Part shown: in pieces, positions 43,894 through 53,025 of the stretch
Numbering within the stretch: the stretch's first letter is position 1
Layout: each line of letters starts with the position of its first letter
Assembly (NCBI RefSeq): GCF_902168175.1
Contig: NZ_CABHOU010000042.1
Coordinates: forward strand, 1-64,000
Origin: an uncultured Chitinophaga sp.
Lineage (GTDB): Bacteria > Bacteroidota > Bacteroidia > Chitinophagales > Chitinophagaceae
Length of the DNA stretch: 64,000 bases
Reading direction: 5' to 3'
The notes under the pieces: generated by a model
Seen by the model: the letters and a program-made list of their open reading frames with translations, nothing else
Database searches by the model: none
Told to the model about the DNA's origin: nothing
Position numbers and translations under genes: made by a program

Positions 43894-44330
43894 TCTCATT
43901 TTATACGTATATGCTTATACGGCGGCTTCCGGTTTGCATTGCTTATTTGAGTAGTCGCCGGAAAATGCCTTGGGTAGCTATTTGTAGCATTATCGTATTT
44001 ATTTCATTTTATACAAATTACTATTTGGATTTTCTCCCAAGATGATGTAGTTTTAATATAACGCCATTTTAAAATGTTTATGAGAGAGTTTATCACGTTA
44101 TGATTTCCTAAAAACTAAACAACTTAATATTTGCTTTCCCATTAAAAGATGTTTAATACCAAAATCTGATCGTAAAGAGCATGCTTTGCTATGGGTTGTC
44201 CTTTGTAATCCCTGAGTAACCTAACTACTCGCGCCATTCTTCAACGTATTTTTTAAATCAAGGCTTTCACGCCTCTTGCCGCCTTTGCTAAAGGGGGGAG
44301 GTGATTTTTTACCACGTTAATGACATAATC
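43894..44330. other. AT-rich intergenic region upstream of the third SusC
   Basis: About 440 bases with no coding signature in either direction. It is visibly more AT-rich than the flanking genes and has several near-matches to a -7 box with a three-base instead of two-base spacer (ACTATTTGG near 44032, TAATATTTG near 44130). TTCCGG and CCGGAA near 43930-43965 form a weak inverted repeat. The promoter of the downstream SusCD operon probably lies here. Confidence 0.4.
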
Positions 44331-44370
44331 ATGAAAACATCCAAACTAAATCGAAGACGGTGACGCCGTC
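44331..44370 (+). promoter_or_regulatory. Short ORF and hairpin in the SusC leader
   Basis: A ten-codon ORF (M-K-T-S-K-L-N-R-R-R, stop at 44361-44363) whose stop codon lies in the loop of a five-bp GC-rich hairpin (GACGG-TGACG-CCGTC, 44356-44370). It resembles the leaders at 1246 and 26589. A regulatory role is inference. Confidence 0.4.
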
Positions 44371-44380
44371 CGCGCTTGTA

Positions 44381-44566
44381 AAAAAGTACATGTTATGTTA
44401 AGAATGTATTATCTGCAGTGCTCCAACAATTCATTACTGCATAAAAAGTACACATCAGGATAATAATGTACCAGGTGCCATTTTCACAAACAAAAAATCC
44501 GCAGAAAAAGTACATGTATGCACCCATGCAGCATGTACCGCATTGTTGAAATCTTAATTCTGCAAT
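44381..44566 (+). repeat. Three 62-bp tandem repeats before the third SusC
   Basis: AAAAAGTACA occurs at 44381, 44443 and 44505, exactly 62 bases apart, in three degenerate tandem units. Each unit also holds an inverted repeat of the GTACAT...ATGTAC type: units 1 and 2 have the right arm at the same offset, unit 3 five bases later. Units end in a TGCA- or CGCA-like stretch. The array ends at the base before the start codon at 44568. The last unit folds into a stem-loop at 44510-44538 (GTACATG with CATGTAC, plus TGCA with TGCA). Confidence 0.7.
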
Positions 44567-44567
44567 A

Positions 44568-47500
44568 ATGAAAAAACGAACAAAATTTGCTTTGCCCGAA
44601 GCAATACGGGCTTCCTTTGCCTTCACCCTGGCATTCCTCATCATGTTTTCCGCACAGGCAGCGCCAGCTGTGCTTTTCCAGGAAAGCGTAATTAAAGGAC
44701 GTATCATTAATGAGTCTGACCAAACACCGGTACCAGGCGTGGCCTTACAAATAAAAGGCACTACCCGGGGCACGGTAACTAACGCCAACGGCGATTTCCA
44801 GTTTAATGCAAAACCCGGTGATGTAATTGTTGTTAGCTCAATCGGTTTTACACAGAAGGAGTTTACAGTAGAAGCTGGTAAAAGTACTTATGACCAGTCG
44901 CTCGCTACTTCTAACAGCACATTAAATGAAGTAGTAGTAACCGGTTATTCATCTCAAAAAGTAAAAGACCTTACCGGCGCCGTAGCGGTGGTGAATGTAA
45001 ACCAGATGAAGCAACAACCTGCCGCCAGCCCCGTAGAGGCATTGCAGGGTAAAGCTACCGGCGTACAGGTAATCAGCGATGGCGCTCCCGGTGCTACCCC
45101 CCAGATAAGAATAAGGGGCTTTAGTACTATTAATAATAACGATCCGCTGTATGTGGTAGATGGTGTGCCGTACGAAGGTAAACTGAGCTGGCTGAGTTCA
45201 TCGGATATAGAAAGTCTGCAGGTGTTGAAAGATGCCTCTTCTGCTTCTATATATGGTGCGCGTGCGAACAACGGCGTAGTGATCATCACTACTAAAAAAG
45301 GGATTAAAGGTCCGCCCCGGGTTACGCTGGATGCCTACTACGGTGTGCAGGTGCCACAACGCAACCGCTTCCCCGAGTTTATGAACCCTACACAGTACGC
45401 CAACTACCTGTTCCAGGGTTTCAGTAATGCAGGTGTTACACCCGGTACTTCTGAAACTACCGGTAGTAACTATGGTACAGGTACCACGCCTACTTTACCC
45501 GACTACCTGGTAGCAGGTAAAGCAACGGGCCAAAACGTTACGGCTGCCGATGCTGATCCTTCCAAATACCTTTACAGCCGCGACGCGGGTACTTTCTACC
45601 AGATTACCCGGGCAAATAAAGAAGGTACGGACTGGTTCCGCGAAATTACCCAGAACGCGCCTATTCAGAACTATAACCTGAGCGTGAACGGTGGTGGCGA
45701 AAATGCTAATTACGCTATTTCCGGCGGTTATATGGGGCAGGAAGGTATCGTGAAACACACTGGTTACGAACGTTACAATGTACGCTCCAATACTACCTTT
45801 AATATCTTTGACGGTAAGTTCCGCTTCGGAGAAAATATGCAGTACAGCTACGAAGAGTTTTACGGTGTGGGTGTAAACCCTAACGTATCGGGCGAGTACC
45901 AGGGCGAGGGTAGTGCATTAGGTTTTGCCTATCGTATTCCTACCATCATTCCTGTATACGACATCAATGGAAACTTTGCAGGCAGCCGCGGCGATAAACT
46001 GGGTAATGCTCAAAACCCGCTGTCATTGCTGTACCGCGCAAAGGACAACGTGCAGAAACGTAACTTCTTTTTCGGAAACGTTTTCGCCGAAGTGGACCTC
46101 GTTCCAGGCCTCACCGCCAAAACCAGCTTTGGTGTGCGTTATGAAAACTATAGCGGCCTGTCCATCGGGTATCCCAACCTCGAGTTTTCTGAAGGCAGCA
46201 ATGCCAACAGTCTGAGCGAAAACTCCGGTTATAATAAGGACTGGACGTGGACCAATACGCTTACTTACAAACTGACCAAAGCCAAACACGTATTAACCGT
46301 GCTGGCCGGTACAGAAGCGTATAATTACCGCGGCCGTTCACTTACCGGTGGCAGAAATGAGTTTTTCCTGCTCGGTAATCTCGACTACTATTATCTTTCA
46401 CGGGGCTCGGCCAATATCAGCAACACCAGTACTGGTGGCATTAACTCGCTGTTCTCTGTTTTCGGTCGTGCGGATTATACGTTTAACGACAAATACCTTT
46501 TCAGCGCTACCGTACGCCGCGATGGTTCGTCTAACTTCGGACCTAACAACAAGTACGGTACATTCCCCGCAGGTAGTGTTGCCTGGCGTTTGTCTGAAGA
46601 ACCCTTTATGGCCGATGCAGACTGGCTTACCGACATGAAACTGAGGGTGGGTTATGGTATTACCGGTAACCAGCGTATACCTGGCTTCCAATACCTGCAG
46701 CGTTTCGAAAGTGCGCTTAACAACTCTGCTTACCCTATTGCCGGTGGCAACAGCGTGGTAACAGGTGTTTGGCAAAATGCGTACGCTAACCCCGAAGTGA
46801 AGTGGGAAGAACTGAAGTCGCTGAACGTAGGTCTTGACTTCACCATATTCGACGGTGTATTCGATGGTGCCATTGACTGGTACACCCGTAAAACATCAGA
46901 CATGCTGTACCCTGTTCCACTGCCATCACAGGCAAGCGGCGAAGGCTCTGCACCATTCGTGAACATTGGTGATATGAAGAACAGCGGTCTCGAAATCGGT
47001 TTAACTTACCATTACGGTTCCGACAGCAAACGTGACTTTGGCCTGGACGCGGGCGTTAACTTTTCGCGCAACGTGAACGAAGTGGTAAACCTGGCGCCTT
47101 CTGTATCACAGCAGGTGTATGGTAACTTCAGAAGTCTATCCACTACTATTCTTAAACCCGGCGAACCATTTGGTGCATTCTACGGGTACCAGGTAACCGG
47201 TATTTACCAGAACGCAGGCGAAGTAACCACTGGCCCGTCTTACGCCGGCGCCAGGGTAGGTGGTTTAAAATACCAGGACATATCTGGTCCGGGTGGCAAA
47301 CCAGATGGTATTATCGATCCTAACGATCGTACCGTAATTGGCAGTCCGCATCCCGATTTCCTGTATTCCTTAAGCCTGAACATGCGCTACCGCAACTTCG
47401 ATATCGCTATGTTCTTCAACGGTTCGCAGGGTAACGATCTGTACGAAGCTACCCGGTACTTCACCGACTTCAGTACCTTCGACGGTACCGCCAGCACCCG

Positions 47501-47852
47501 TATGCTTGACGCCTGGAGCCCGACCAATACCGGCAGCAAAACACCTTCTCCGTTCAGGGGCGCTTCCGACTTCGAATACGCTTCTTCCAGCTATTATGTG
47601 CAGGACGGCAGCTATTTCAGGATGAAGAACCTGCAGATAGGCTATACGTTGCCTACCGAAAAAATACTCAAAGGCAGGGTGCGTAACTTCAGGATTTACG
47701 GCAGTGCTACTAACCTGTTCACCATTACCAACTACACCGGGTTAGATCCGGAAGTAAGCCAGACCAACAGTACGTTCTCCGCACTGGGTGTCGATTTCGG
47801 TATTTATCCGGTGGGCAGGCAATATATCTTAGGCATTTCCGCAGGTTTCTAA
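44568..47852 (+). CDS. SusC/RagA TonB-dependent receptor
   Basis: A 1094-residue outer-membrane transporter without an STN domain. The signal peptide (hydrophobic about 15-31) is followed by a carboxypeptidase-regulatory-like domain (I-K-G-R-I-I-N-E onward, about 42-115), a plug with I-R-I-R-G-F-S-T-I-N and L-K-D-A-S-S-A-S-I-Y-G-A-R-A-N-N-G-V, and a barrel that ends in G-I-S-A-G-F. It cannot signal through FecR and probably depends on the leader repeats or a distant regulator. SusD follows 18 bases later. Confidence 0.95.
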   Translation: MKKRTKFALPEAIRASFAFTLAFLIMFSAQAAPAVLFQESVIKGRIINESDQTPVPGVALQIKGTTRGTVTNANGDFQFNAKPGDVIVVSSIGFTQKEFTVEAGKSTYDQSLATSNSTLNEVVVTGYSSQKVKDLTGAVAVVNVNQMKQQPAASPVEALQGKATGVQVISDGAPGATPQIRIRGFSTINNNDPLYVVDGVPYEGKLSWLSSSDIESLQVLKDASSASIYGARANNGVVIITTKKGIKGPPRVTLDAYYGVQVPQRNRFPEFMNPTQYANYLFQGFSNAGVTPGTSETTGSNYGTGTTPTLPDYLVAGKATGQNVTAADADPSKYLYSRDAGTFYQITRANKEGTDWFREITQNAPIQNYNLSVNGGGENANYAISGGYMGQEGIVKHTGYERYNVRSNTTFNIFDGKFRFGENMQYSYEEFYGVGVNPNVSGEYQGEGSALGFAYRIPTIIPVYDINGNFAGSRGDKLGNAQNPLSLLYRAKDNVQKRNFFFGNVFAEVDLVPGLTAKTSFGVRYENYSGLSIGYPNLEFSEGSNANSLSENSGYNKDWTWTNTLTYKLTKAKHVLTVLAGTEAYNYRGRSLTGGRNEFFLLGNLDYYYLSRGSANISNTSTGGINSLFSVFGRADYTFNDKYLFSATVRRDGSSNFGPNNKYGTFPAGSVAWRLSEEPFMADADWLTDMKLRVGYGITGNQRIPGFQYLQRFESALNNSAYPIAGGNSVVTGVWQNAYANPEVKWEELKSLNVGLDFTIFDGVFDGAIDWYTRKTSDMLYPVPLPSQASGEGSAPFVNIGDMKNSGLEIGLTYHYGSDSKRDFGLDAGVNFSRNVNEVVNLAPSVSQQVYGNFRSLSTTILKPGEPFGAFYGYQVTGIYQNAGEVTTGPSYAGARVGGLKYQDISGPGGKPDGIIDPNDRTVIGSPHPDFLYSLSLNMRYRNFDIAMFFNGSQGNDLYEATRYFTDFSTFDGTASTRMLDAWSPTNTGSKTPSPFRGASDFEYASSSYYVQDGSYFRMKNLQIGYTLPTEKILKGRVRNFRIYGSATNLFTITNYTGLDPEVSQTNSTFSALGVDFGIYPVGRQYILGISAGF

Positions 47853-47869
47853 CTCAAAAGCATCAAATC

Positions 47870-49576
47870 ATGAAAACGACAAAGCATCTTATATACATCA
47901 CACTGGCATTTGTTCTTTCTGCCTGTAGCGGCGACTTCCTTGACCGTGTGCCGCAGGGCGAACTGGTGACCAGCCAGCTGCAAACACCTGCAGGCGTTGA
48001 AGGTTTGCTCATTAGTGCCTATGGTCTTATGAACGGCAACATCAGCGGTACCTGGGGTAACTACGCCTCCGCACCCAGCCAGTGGCTGATTGGCGAAGTA
48101 GCGGCCGACAATGCGCACAAAGGCAGTAACAACGGCGACCAGCCCAATATGAACCAGATAGAGTTGTACCAGGTAACCAGTACCAACGATAACCTTGAAG
48201 TAATGTGGAACCGTTATTACGAAGGTATTGCCCGTTGCAATAACGTACTGCGCATGGTGGCCTTGGTACAGGCAGGCAGTGGCGATAAACTCACAGATGC
48301 CCGTGCCCTGGAAGTACAGGCCGAAGCCCGCATGCTCCGCGCCCACTACTACTTTTTCCTGCGCAGGGTGTTCGTAAACATTCCTTATGTAGACGAAAGC
48401 ATGACTACCGCCCAGGCAGCCATGGTGAAAAATGATACAGACGTATTTCCAAAAATTGAGGACGATCTCAAATTTGCGATTGCGAACCTCGGTCCCACTA
48501 AACCTAAAGGTGAAGTGGGTCGTGTAGATCAACTGGCTGCACAGGCATACCTCGGTAAAGTGTACCTCTACCAGAACAAACCTGCCGAAGCGTTACCATT
48601 GTTCACAACAGTGATCAACGCTAAACCAGTGATCACTACATTGCCGTTTACCGACAACTTTGATGTAACAAAAGAAAACGGTCCCGAATCTATTTTCGCC
48701 GCGCAGAACGCCATTAACCCCGATGGTAGTGGAGATAATGCGAACGTAGGCGATATGCTCGGTGGTTTTTACGGTAATGCGCCGGTTAACTGCTGCGGTT
48801 TCTTTCAGCCTACTTTCGACCTGGTAAATGCATTTAAGGTAGATGCAAACGGTTTACCTTTCCTTGATAATTCGTACCGTACCAATCCCATTAAATCCGA
48901 CTTCGGTTTAAGTGGCGATGCGAAAACCAATTATAAGGTAGATAAAACAATCACCGTAGATCCACGTATGGATTATACTGTAGGCAGGAGAGGCGTTCCG
49001 TACCGCGACTGGGGCCTGATGGAAGGTGATGCGTGGATACGTGATCCAGCATATGCCGGCCCGTTCGTAGGTTTGAAACACATGATAGAACAAGGCCAGT
49101 TTGCCGGGCAGGCGGTGAAAGGCGCACTGCAGATTACCGGTCTTAATATCAATATTATCCGCCTGGCCGACGTATACCTGATGGCGGCTGAATGTAATGT
49201 GCCGGGCAATTTACCAGAAGCCATGCGGCTGGTAAACCTGGTGCGTGCACGTGCAGCGTTGCTGCCTGGTAAACAGGTAGATGGCGGGTTGGCAGCAATT
49301 TACAAAGTAGGCCAGTATACAACTTTCCCCACAGCGGATTATGCGCGTAACGCTATCCAATTTGAGCGAAGATTAGAGTTGGCGCTGGAAGGCCATCGCT
49401 TCTACGATCTTGTTCGCTGGGGTGTTGCCAAAACAGTACTGGAAAGTTATTCAACATTTGAAGGCAATCTGTTATCTTCCTATAAAGGATTGGTGTTTGA
49501 TGCAAAAGATGCATACTTCCCCATTCCGCAACAGCAGATTGACCGTAGTCAGGGAGCACTATCGCAGAATAACTAG
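47870..49576 (+). CDS. SusD/RagB-like surface lipoprotein
   Basis: A 568-residue SusD-family lipoprotein (lipobox L-S-A-C, Cys19). Family features: F-L-D-R-V-P-Q-G after the Cys, W-N-R-Y-Y-E-G-I-A-R-C-N-N-V-L, A-R-M-L-R-A-H-Y-Y-F, L-A-D-V-Y-L-M-A-A-E-C-N, and F-E-R-R-L-E-L-A-L-E-G-H-R-F-Y-D-L-V-R-W near the end. Two adjacent Cys occur in V-N-C-C-G-F. It pairs with the SusC gene upstream; the ligand is unknown and no hydrolase is linked. Confidence 0.95.
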   Translation: MKTTKHLIYITLAFVLSACSGDFLDRVPQGELVTSQLQTPAGVEGLLISAYGLMNGNISGTWGNYASAPSQWLIGEVAADNAHKGSNNGDQPNMNQIELYQVTSTNDNLEVMWNRYYEGIARCNNVLRMVALVQAGSGDKLTDARALEVQAEARMLRAHYYFFLRRVFVNIPYVDESMTTAQAAMVKNDTDVFPKIEDDLKFAIANLGPTKPKGEVGRVDQLAAQAYLGKVYLYQNKPAEALPLFTTVINAKPVITTLPFTDNFDVTKENGPESIFAAQNAINPDGSGDNANVGDMLGGFYGNAPVNCCGFFQPTFDLVNAFKVDANGLPFLDNSYRTNPIKSDFGLSGDAKTNYKVDKTITVDPRMDYTVGRRGVPYRDWGLMEGDAWIRDPAYAGPFVGLKHMIEQGQFAGQAVKGALQITGLNINIIRLADVYLMAAECNVPGNLPEAMRLVNLVRARAALLPGKQVDGGLAAIYKVGQYTTFPTADYARNAIQFERRLELALEGHRFYDLVRWGVAKTVLESYSTFEGNLLSSYKGLVFDAKDAYFPIPQQQIDRSQGALSQNN

Positions 49577-49592
49577 AGTGGTGTAGTTGATT

Positions 49593-49629
49593 ATGGGGTA
49601 TTGATGGAGAAAGCCCATCAGTACCCCAT
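49593..49629 (+). terminator. Hairpin after the third SusCD pair
   Basis: A 15-bp stem with one wobble pair (ATGGGGTATTGATGG against its complement) and a short loop. No long T-run follows, so it could be a weak terminator or an RNA-stabilising hairpin at the mRNA 3' end. Confidence 0.6.
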
Positions 49630-49694
49630 TGTGTTATGCTAAAGTTAAAATGGTATGGCGTTTGCAATTAGCTGTGTAAACAAAGCAGCTTTTT

Positions 49695-50213
49695 ATGAAA
49701 AGGATCATCATTTTATTAACAGTAGTATTGGCATCGGGCAGGCTGTTTGCCCAGGAAGCAACGGAGATCACCAAAAAGAATTCATGGTTGAAAGTTGGTA
49801 TTAGTGCGGGAGTTCCCGTAGGCGAAATAGCGCCTGTAAGCGGCTTTATGTTGGGCGGCGAAATAAAAGGGCAGCTGATGACCACACCACATTGGGGCAT
49901 AGGCCTTACTTCCGGATATAATCACTTTTTCCCGAAAGATGGCTTCGATCACTTCGGTACGGTTCCATTGGGTGCATTTGCGCGGTATTACCCCAAAAGC
50001 AGTGGCTTCTTCGTAGGCACAGATGTGGGTTACAGCCTGGTAACAGGCCCTGTTCCCAACGATGGCGGTTTTTATGTTAAACCACAGCTGGGTTATCATA
50101 ACTATGACTGGAATTTCTTCGCCTTTTACAATGGCGTATTCAGGAATGGCGATAACGGCGGCAACATTCAGGCAGTGGGTATAGGTACTACTTACAATAT
50201 CCGGTTTAAGTAA
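49695..50213 (+). CDS. Small outer-membrane beta-barrel-like protein
   Basis: A 172-residue protein with a signal peptide (cleavage near R-L-F-A-Q) and alternating strands such as W-L-K-V-G-I-S-A-G, G-I-G-L-T-S-G-Y-N and Y-V-K-P-Q-L-G-Y-H, ending in an aromatic/basic strand (Y-N-I-R-F-K). The length and pattern fit an eight-stranded barrel of the OmpA/porin-like type. It sits 118 bases after SusD, beyond a hairpin, and ends at a strong terminator. Function unknown. Confidence 0.75.
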   Translation: MKRIIILLTVVLASGRLFAQEATEITKKNSWLKVGISAGVPVGEIAPVSGFMLGGEIKGQLMTTPHWGIGLTSGYNHFFPKDGFDHFGTVPLGAFARYYPKSSGFFVGTDVGYSLVTGPVPNDGGFYVKPQLGYHNYDWNFFAFYNGVFRNGDNGGNIQAVGIGTTYNIRFK

Positions 50214-50234
50214 CTGGTTAAAAAGTGAAGTTGA

Positions 50235-50271
50235 AATAAAGGCGATGTGTGTAATGCACATCGCCTTTATT
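50235..50271. terminator. Bidirectional intrinsic terminator
   Basis: A perfect 15-bp stem (AATAAAGGCGATGTG and complement) with a seven-base loop, A- and T-rich on opposite sides. It serves the beta-barrel gene and the convergent ClC gene. Confidence 0.88.
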
Positions 50272-50273
50272 AT

Positions 50274-52094
50274 CTATACAAATCTCTTCTTCCCTTTCAG
50301 ATACATGCGATACCCTTGTTTTTTCACCGATATGATGCGTTGCAGGTTTTCACTGTCGCCCCGGCGTAAATTATATGCGCGTAATAAACCGTTGGTATCT
50401 ATAATACCTATTGCCTGCTGTCGATCTGTTCTTTCTACCACCGGTAAAGCTGTTACACCATAACGGTGCATTAGTGCGGCGGCGAAACTTACTTTACTGT
50501 CGGGGTAAATATACACGCGTGTGGCGGGTAGTATTGAGGAAATAGTGGTATGATCTGCTGCCTGCAATATCATATCGGCAGTAATGGCATAGGGCGCCGG
50601 AGTATTTACCAGTATGGCTTTTGATGTGTGTAGCTGTGCTTTTACAGCTGCTATGGTGGCCGATGTATTGGCGGTTACAGGTGTTTTGTCCATCACCTCC
50701 TGTACTGGTATATGTTGCAGCACATCCGGCTCATACGCTTCAGGTGTAGTTACACCACGCCTGCGTATTTTCTCGGTCATAATACTGCCCTTCATCATAA
50801 AGAAGGAGATGAAATAACTGGTGGTACACGCGGCCAGTAGTGGTAATAATCCGTGGGGCTGCATGGTAGTTTCGAGGGCAAATACGATGGAGGTTAACAG
50901 GGCCCGCGCGGCTCCGGCAAACATAGCGGCCATGCCAATAAGTGTACAGGTTGGCAGGTTGATGGGAACAGCCGGCGCAAAGTGTTGTATCAGCATACCC
51001 AGCCCCAGACCTGTAGCGCCACCAATGGTAAGCAGCGGCGCTAACGTACCGCCCGACGTACCGCTGCCGAGTGATACAGACCAGGAGATGAATTTTAAGA
51101 AACATAATCCTAATACCAATTGCACCGGTAATGAGCCGGTGAGTAATTCGCTGATGTTGTTATAACCCACCCCTAACGTGTAGGGCGCAAAATATCCCAC
51201 CACTCCGATAGCAATGGCCCCGATAGCCGGCCACCACATCCAGTGGATGGGCAGCTTTTCGAACATATCTTCAATAAAGTAGATGCTTTTGGAAATAATG
51301 GCGGCAATAATGCCAATCACTATCCCCATAATGCTGTACACCATCAGCGCTTCGCCGCCCGGGGCGGGTATGGCCGGCATGGCAAACACGGCCTCGCCAC
51401 CAAACAGTAATAAGTGCATGGCAGCGCCGGTAGCGCAAGCCAGTGAAACGGGGATGAGTGTACGGGGCGAAAACTCGAACAGCAACAGTTCAATAGCAAG
51501 TAGTACGGCGGCTACTGGTGTGCCGAATATAGCGGCCATACCGGCGGTAGCCCCTGCTGTAAGCATGATCTTACGTTCTACGGGCGTTATCCGCATAATC
51601 TGGCCTGTAAAAGAGCCAAATGCGCCCCCGGTTGATATAATTGGCCCCTCCGCCCCGAAAGGGCCGCCTGTGCCTATAGAAATAGCAGCGGAAAGAGGTT
51701 TGAGTAAAGTGATGATGGGTTTGATCCGGCTTTCATTGGTCAGCACCTGCTCCATCGCCTCGGGAATACCATGGCCACGTATGGCTGCCGAACCAAGCCT
51801 GGCCATCACCCCTATGATCAGCGCGCCTATAATTGGGACCAGGATCACTAACAAACCCAGCTGGTTGCCGGCAGGACCCCGCTCTTCCAGCGAAAACTGC
51901 CCGTAAAACGACAGGTTGGTAATTAAATTGATCAACAGCACCAGGCCTTTGGCAATGATGCCGATAATCACTGCGTTGATCACCACCTGGATACTCAGCA
52001 GTAATACCCTCACCGAAACCGCGCGCTGCCCGTCCTCCATTTTTATATCTGCTTCCGTGTCCAAAGATGGCGCAACGGGTATTTTTACTTCCAT
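50274..52094 (-). CDS. ClC family chloride channel/antiporter with CBS domains
   Basis: A 606-residue ClC protein from the ATG at 52094 (a TTG at 52115 would add 7 residues). The selectivity-filter segments are present: G-H-G-I-P-E-A (Ser replaced by His in the usual G-S-G-I-P), G-A-E-G-P with the gating Glu, and G-T-S-G-G-T-L-A-P. About ten membrane helices are visible over 30-430. The C-terminal 180 residues carry a pair of CBS-like domains (V-M-D-K-T-P-V-T-A onward; Y-G-V-T-A-L-P-V-V). It is divergent from a Crp/Fnr gene. Confidence 0.93.
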   Translation of the reverse strand: MEVKIPVAPSLDTEADIKMEDGQRAVSVRVLLLSIQVVINAVIIGIIAKGLVLLINLITNLSFYGQFSLEERGPAGNQLGLLVILVPIIGALIIGVMARLGSAAIRGHGIPEAMEQVLTNESRIKPIITLLKPLSAAISIGTGGPFGAEGPIISTGGAFGSFTGQIMRITPVERKIMLTAGATAGMAAIFGTPVAAVLLAIELLLFEFSPRTLIPVSLACATGAAMHLLLFGGEAVFAMPAIPAPGGEALMVYSIMGIVIGIIAAIISKSIYFIEDMFEKLPIHWMWWPAIGAIAIGVVGYFAPYTLGVGYNNISELLTGSLPVQLVLGLCFLKFISWSVSLGSGTSGGTLAPLLTIGGATGLGLGMLIQHFAPAVPINLPTCTLIGMAAMFAGAARALLTSIVFALETTMQPHGLLPLLAACTTSYFISFFMMKGSIMTEKIRRRGVTTPEAYEPDVLQHIPVQEVMDKTPVTANTSATIAAVKAQLHTSKAILVNTPAPYAITADMILQAADHTTISSILPATRVYIYPDSKVSFAAALMHRYGVTALPVVERTDRQQAIGIIDTNGLLRAYNLRRGDSENLQRIISVKKQGYRMYLKGKKRFV

Positions 52095-52119
52095 TTTTAG
52101 TAATTTTACATGCAAAAAT

Positions 52120-52133
52120 ATTGCAAAGGCAAT
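52120..52133. promoter_or_regulatory. Inverted repeat between ClC and Crp/Fnr genes
   Basis: ATTGC-AAAG-GCAAT, a perfect five-base inverted repeat in the 94-base divergent gap. It could be an operator for the adjacent Crp/Fnr protein. Confidence 0.4.
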
Positions 52134-52188
52134 GTTTTGACAACTTTATTTGGTTTTACGGATTCAAAAACATTGCTCAAATCATATT

Positions 52189-52851
52189 ATGGCGCATATC
52201 AACTGTTTTCTTTGTACGCATACTTTCCCCGAATGGTATCATGCTGTGGAGGCAAATGCCCAACTGCTCAGGTTCGCTAAAGGCGAGGTTATTTTCCGCC
52301 AGGGTGAGCAGATCAGGGGTTTTTATTTCCTGCATTCGGGCAGTGTGAAGGTGCATAAACACTGGGTAGACGACCGTGAACTGATCATCAAATTTGCCGG
52401 GGAAGGGGAGTTGCTGGGGCACAGGGCCATAGGGCAGGACCAGCTTTACCCTGTTTCGGCTACGGCAGTGGAACCGGTAACGGCCTGTTTTATCACCCCC
52501 GCATTTTTCCGTACCACGTTGATGGCTAACCATGAATTTGCCTACCAGGTGATCCTGTTCTTCGCTAATGAACTGCAAAAAGCGGAAGAGGGTATGAGGA
52601 AATTGGTGCAGATGGATGTAAAGAGCCGCATCGCTGAAAACTTACTGAAATTGCAAAGCTTCTTCGGCCGCGATGACGAGGGTTTTATCCGCAGCACGCT
52701 TACCCGGCAGGACATCGCCTCTTACGCAGGTACTACTTATGAAACGTTGTTTAAAACAATTAATGAATGGGAACAGGAGGGGTGGATCACCACCTCCGGT
52801 AAAAAGATCGCCATTATTCATCCAACCTCTCTTGAAGGCGTAATCCGCTAA
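52189..52851 (+). CDS. Crp/Fnr family transcription regulator
   Basis: A 220-residue regulator from the ATG at 52189 (an upstream in-frame start at 52150 adds 13 residues). It has an N-terminal cyclic-nucleotide-binding fold (G-E-V-I-F-R-Q-G-E-Q, F-Y-F-L-H-S-G-S-V-K-V) and a C-terminal winged helix-turn-helix (L-T-R-Q-D-I-A-S-Y-A-G-T-T-Y-E-T-L-F-K). Two Cys near the start (C-F-L-C) recall redox-sensing members, but a full FNR iron-sulfur set is not seen. The recognition helix differs from that of the regulator at 11379, so it should read another site. Confidence 0.9.
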   Translation: MAHINCFLCTHTFPEWYHAVEANAQLLRFAKGEVIFRQGEQIRGFYFLHSGSVKVHKHWVDDRELIIKFAGEGELLGHRAIGQDQLYPVSATAVEPVTACFITPAFFRTTLMANHEFAYQVILFFANELQKAEEGMRKLVQMDVKSRIAENLLKLQSFFGRDDEGFIRSTLTRQDIASYAGTTYETLFKTINEWEQEGWITTSGKKIAIIHPTSLEGVIR

Positions 52852-52921
52852 AACATACGCCAATCTTTAAAATCTGTTAACAATCAGAATCGAATAATCC
52901 ATCAAAATCGATGAATTAGTC

Positions 52922-52963
52922 ATTGTAGCCCCATGTAAGGAAAAGTACTTTTGAGATAATCTC
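52922..52963 (+). promoter_or_regulatory. Promoter and operator-like palindrome of the fourth SusCD
   Basis: TTG at 52923-52925, a 20-base spacer, then TACTTTTG at 52946-52953 (consensus -7). The perfect palindrome GAGAT-A-ATCTC at 52953-52963 overlaps the end of the -7 box and the predicted transcription start. The leader to the ATG at 53026 is about 67 bases. Confidence 0.65.
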
Positions 52964-53025
52964 AGGTTTGAAGGAAATCCCCTGTAACGGAGGAAAATTA
53001 TTACTACGAACAACCAAAAACTGCT

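Noticed and set aside
52933..52938. ATG TAA start-stop element upstream of the fourth SusC
   Set aside because: It lies upstream of the -7 box and would not be transcribed from that promoter.
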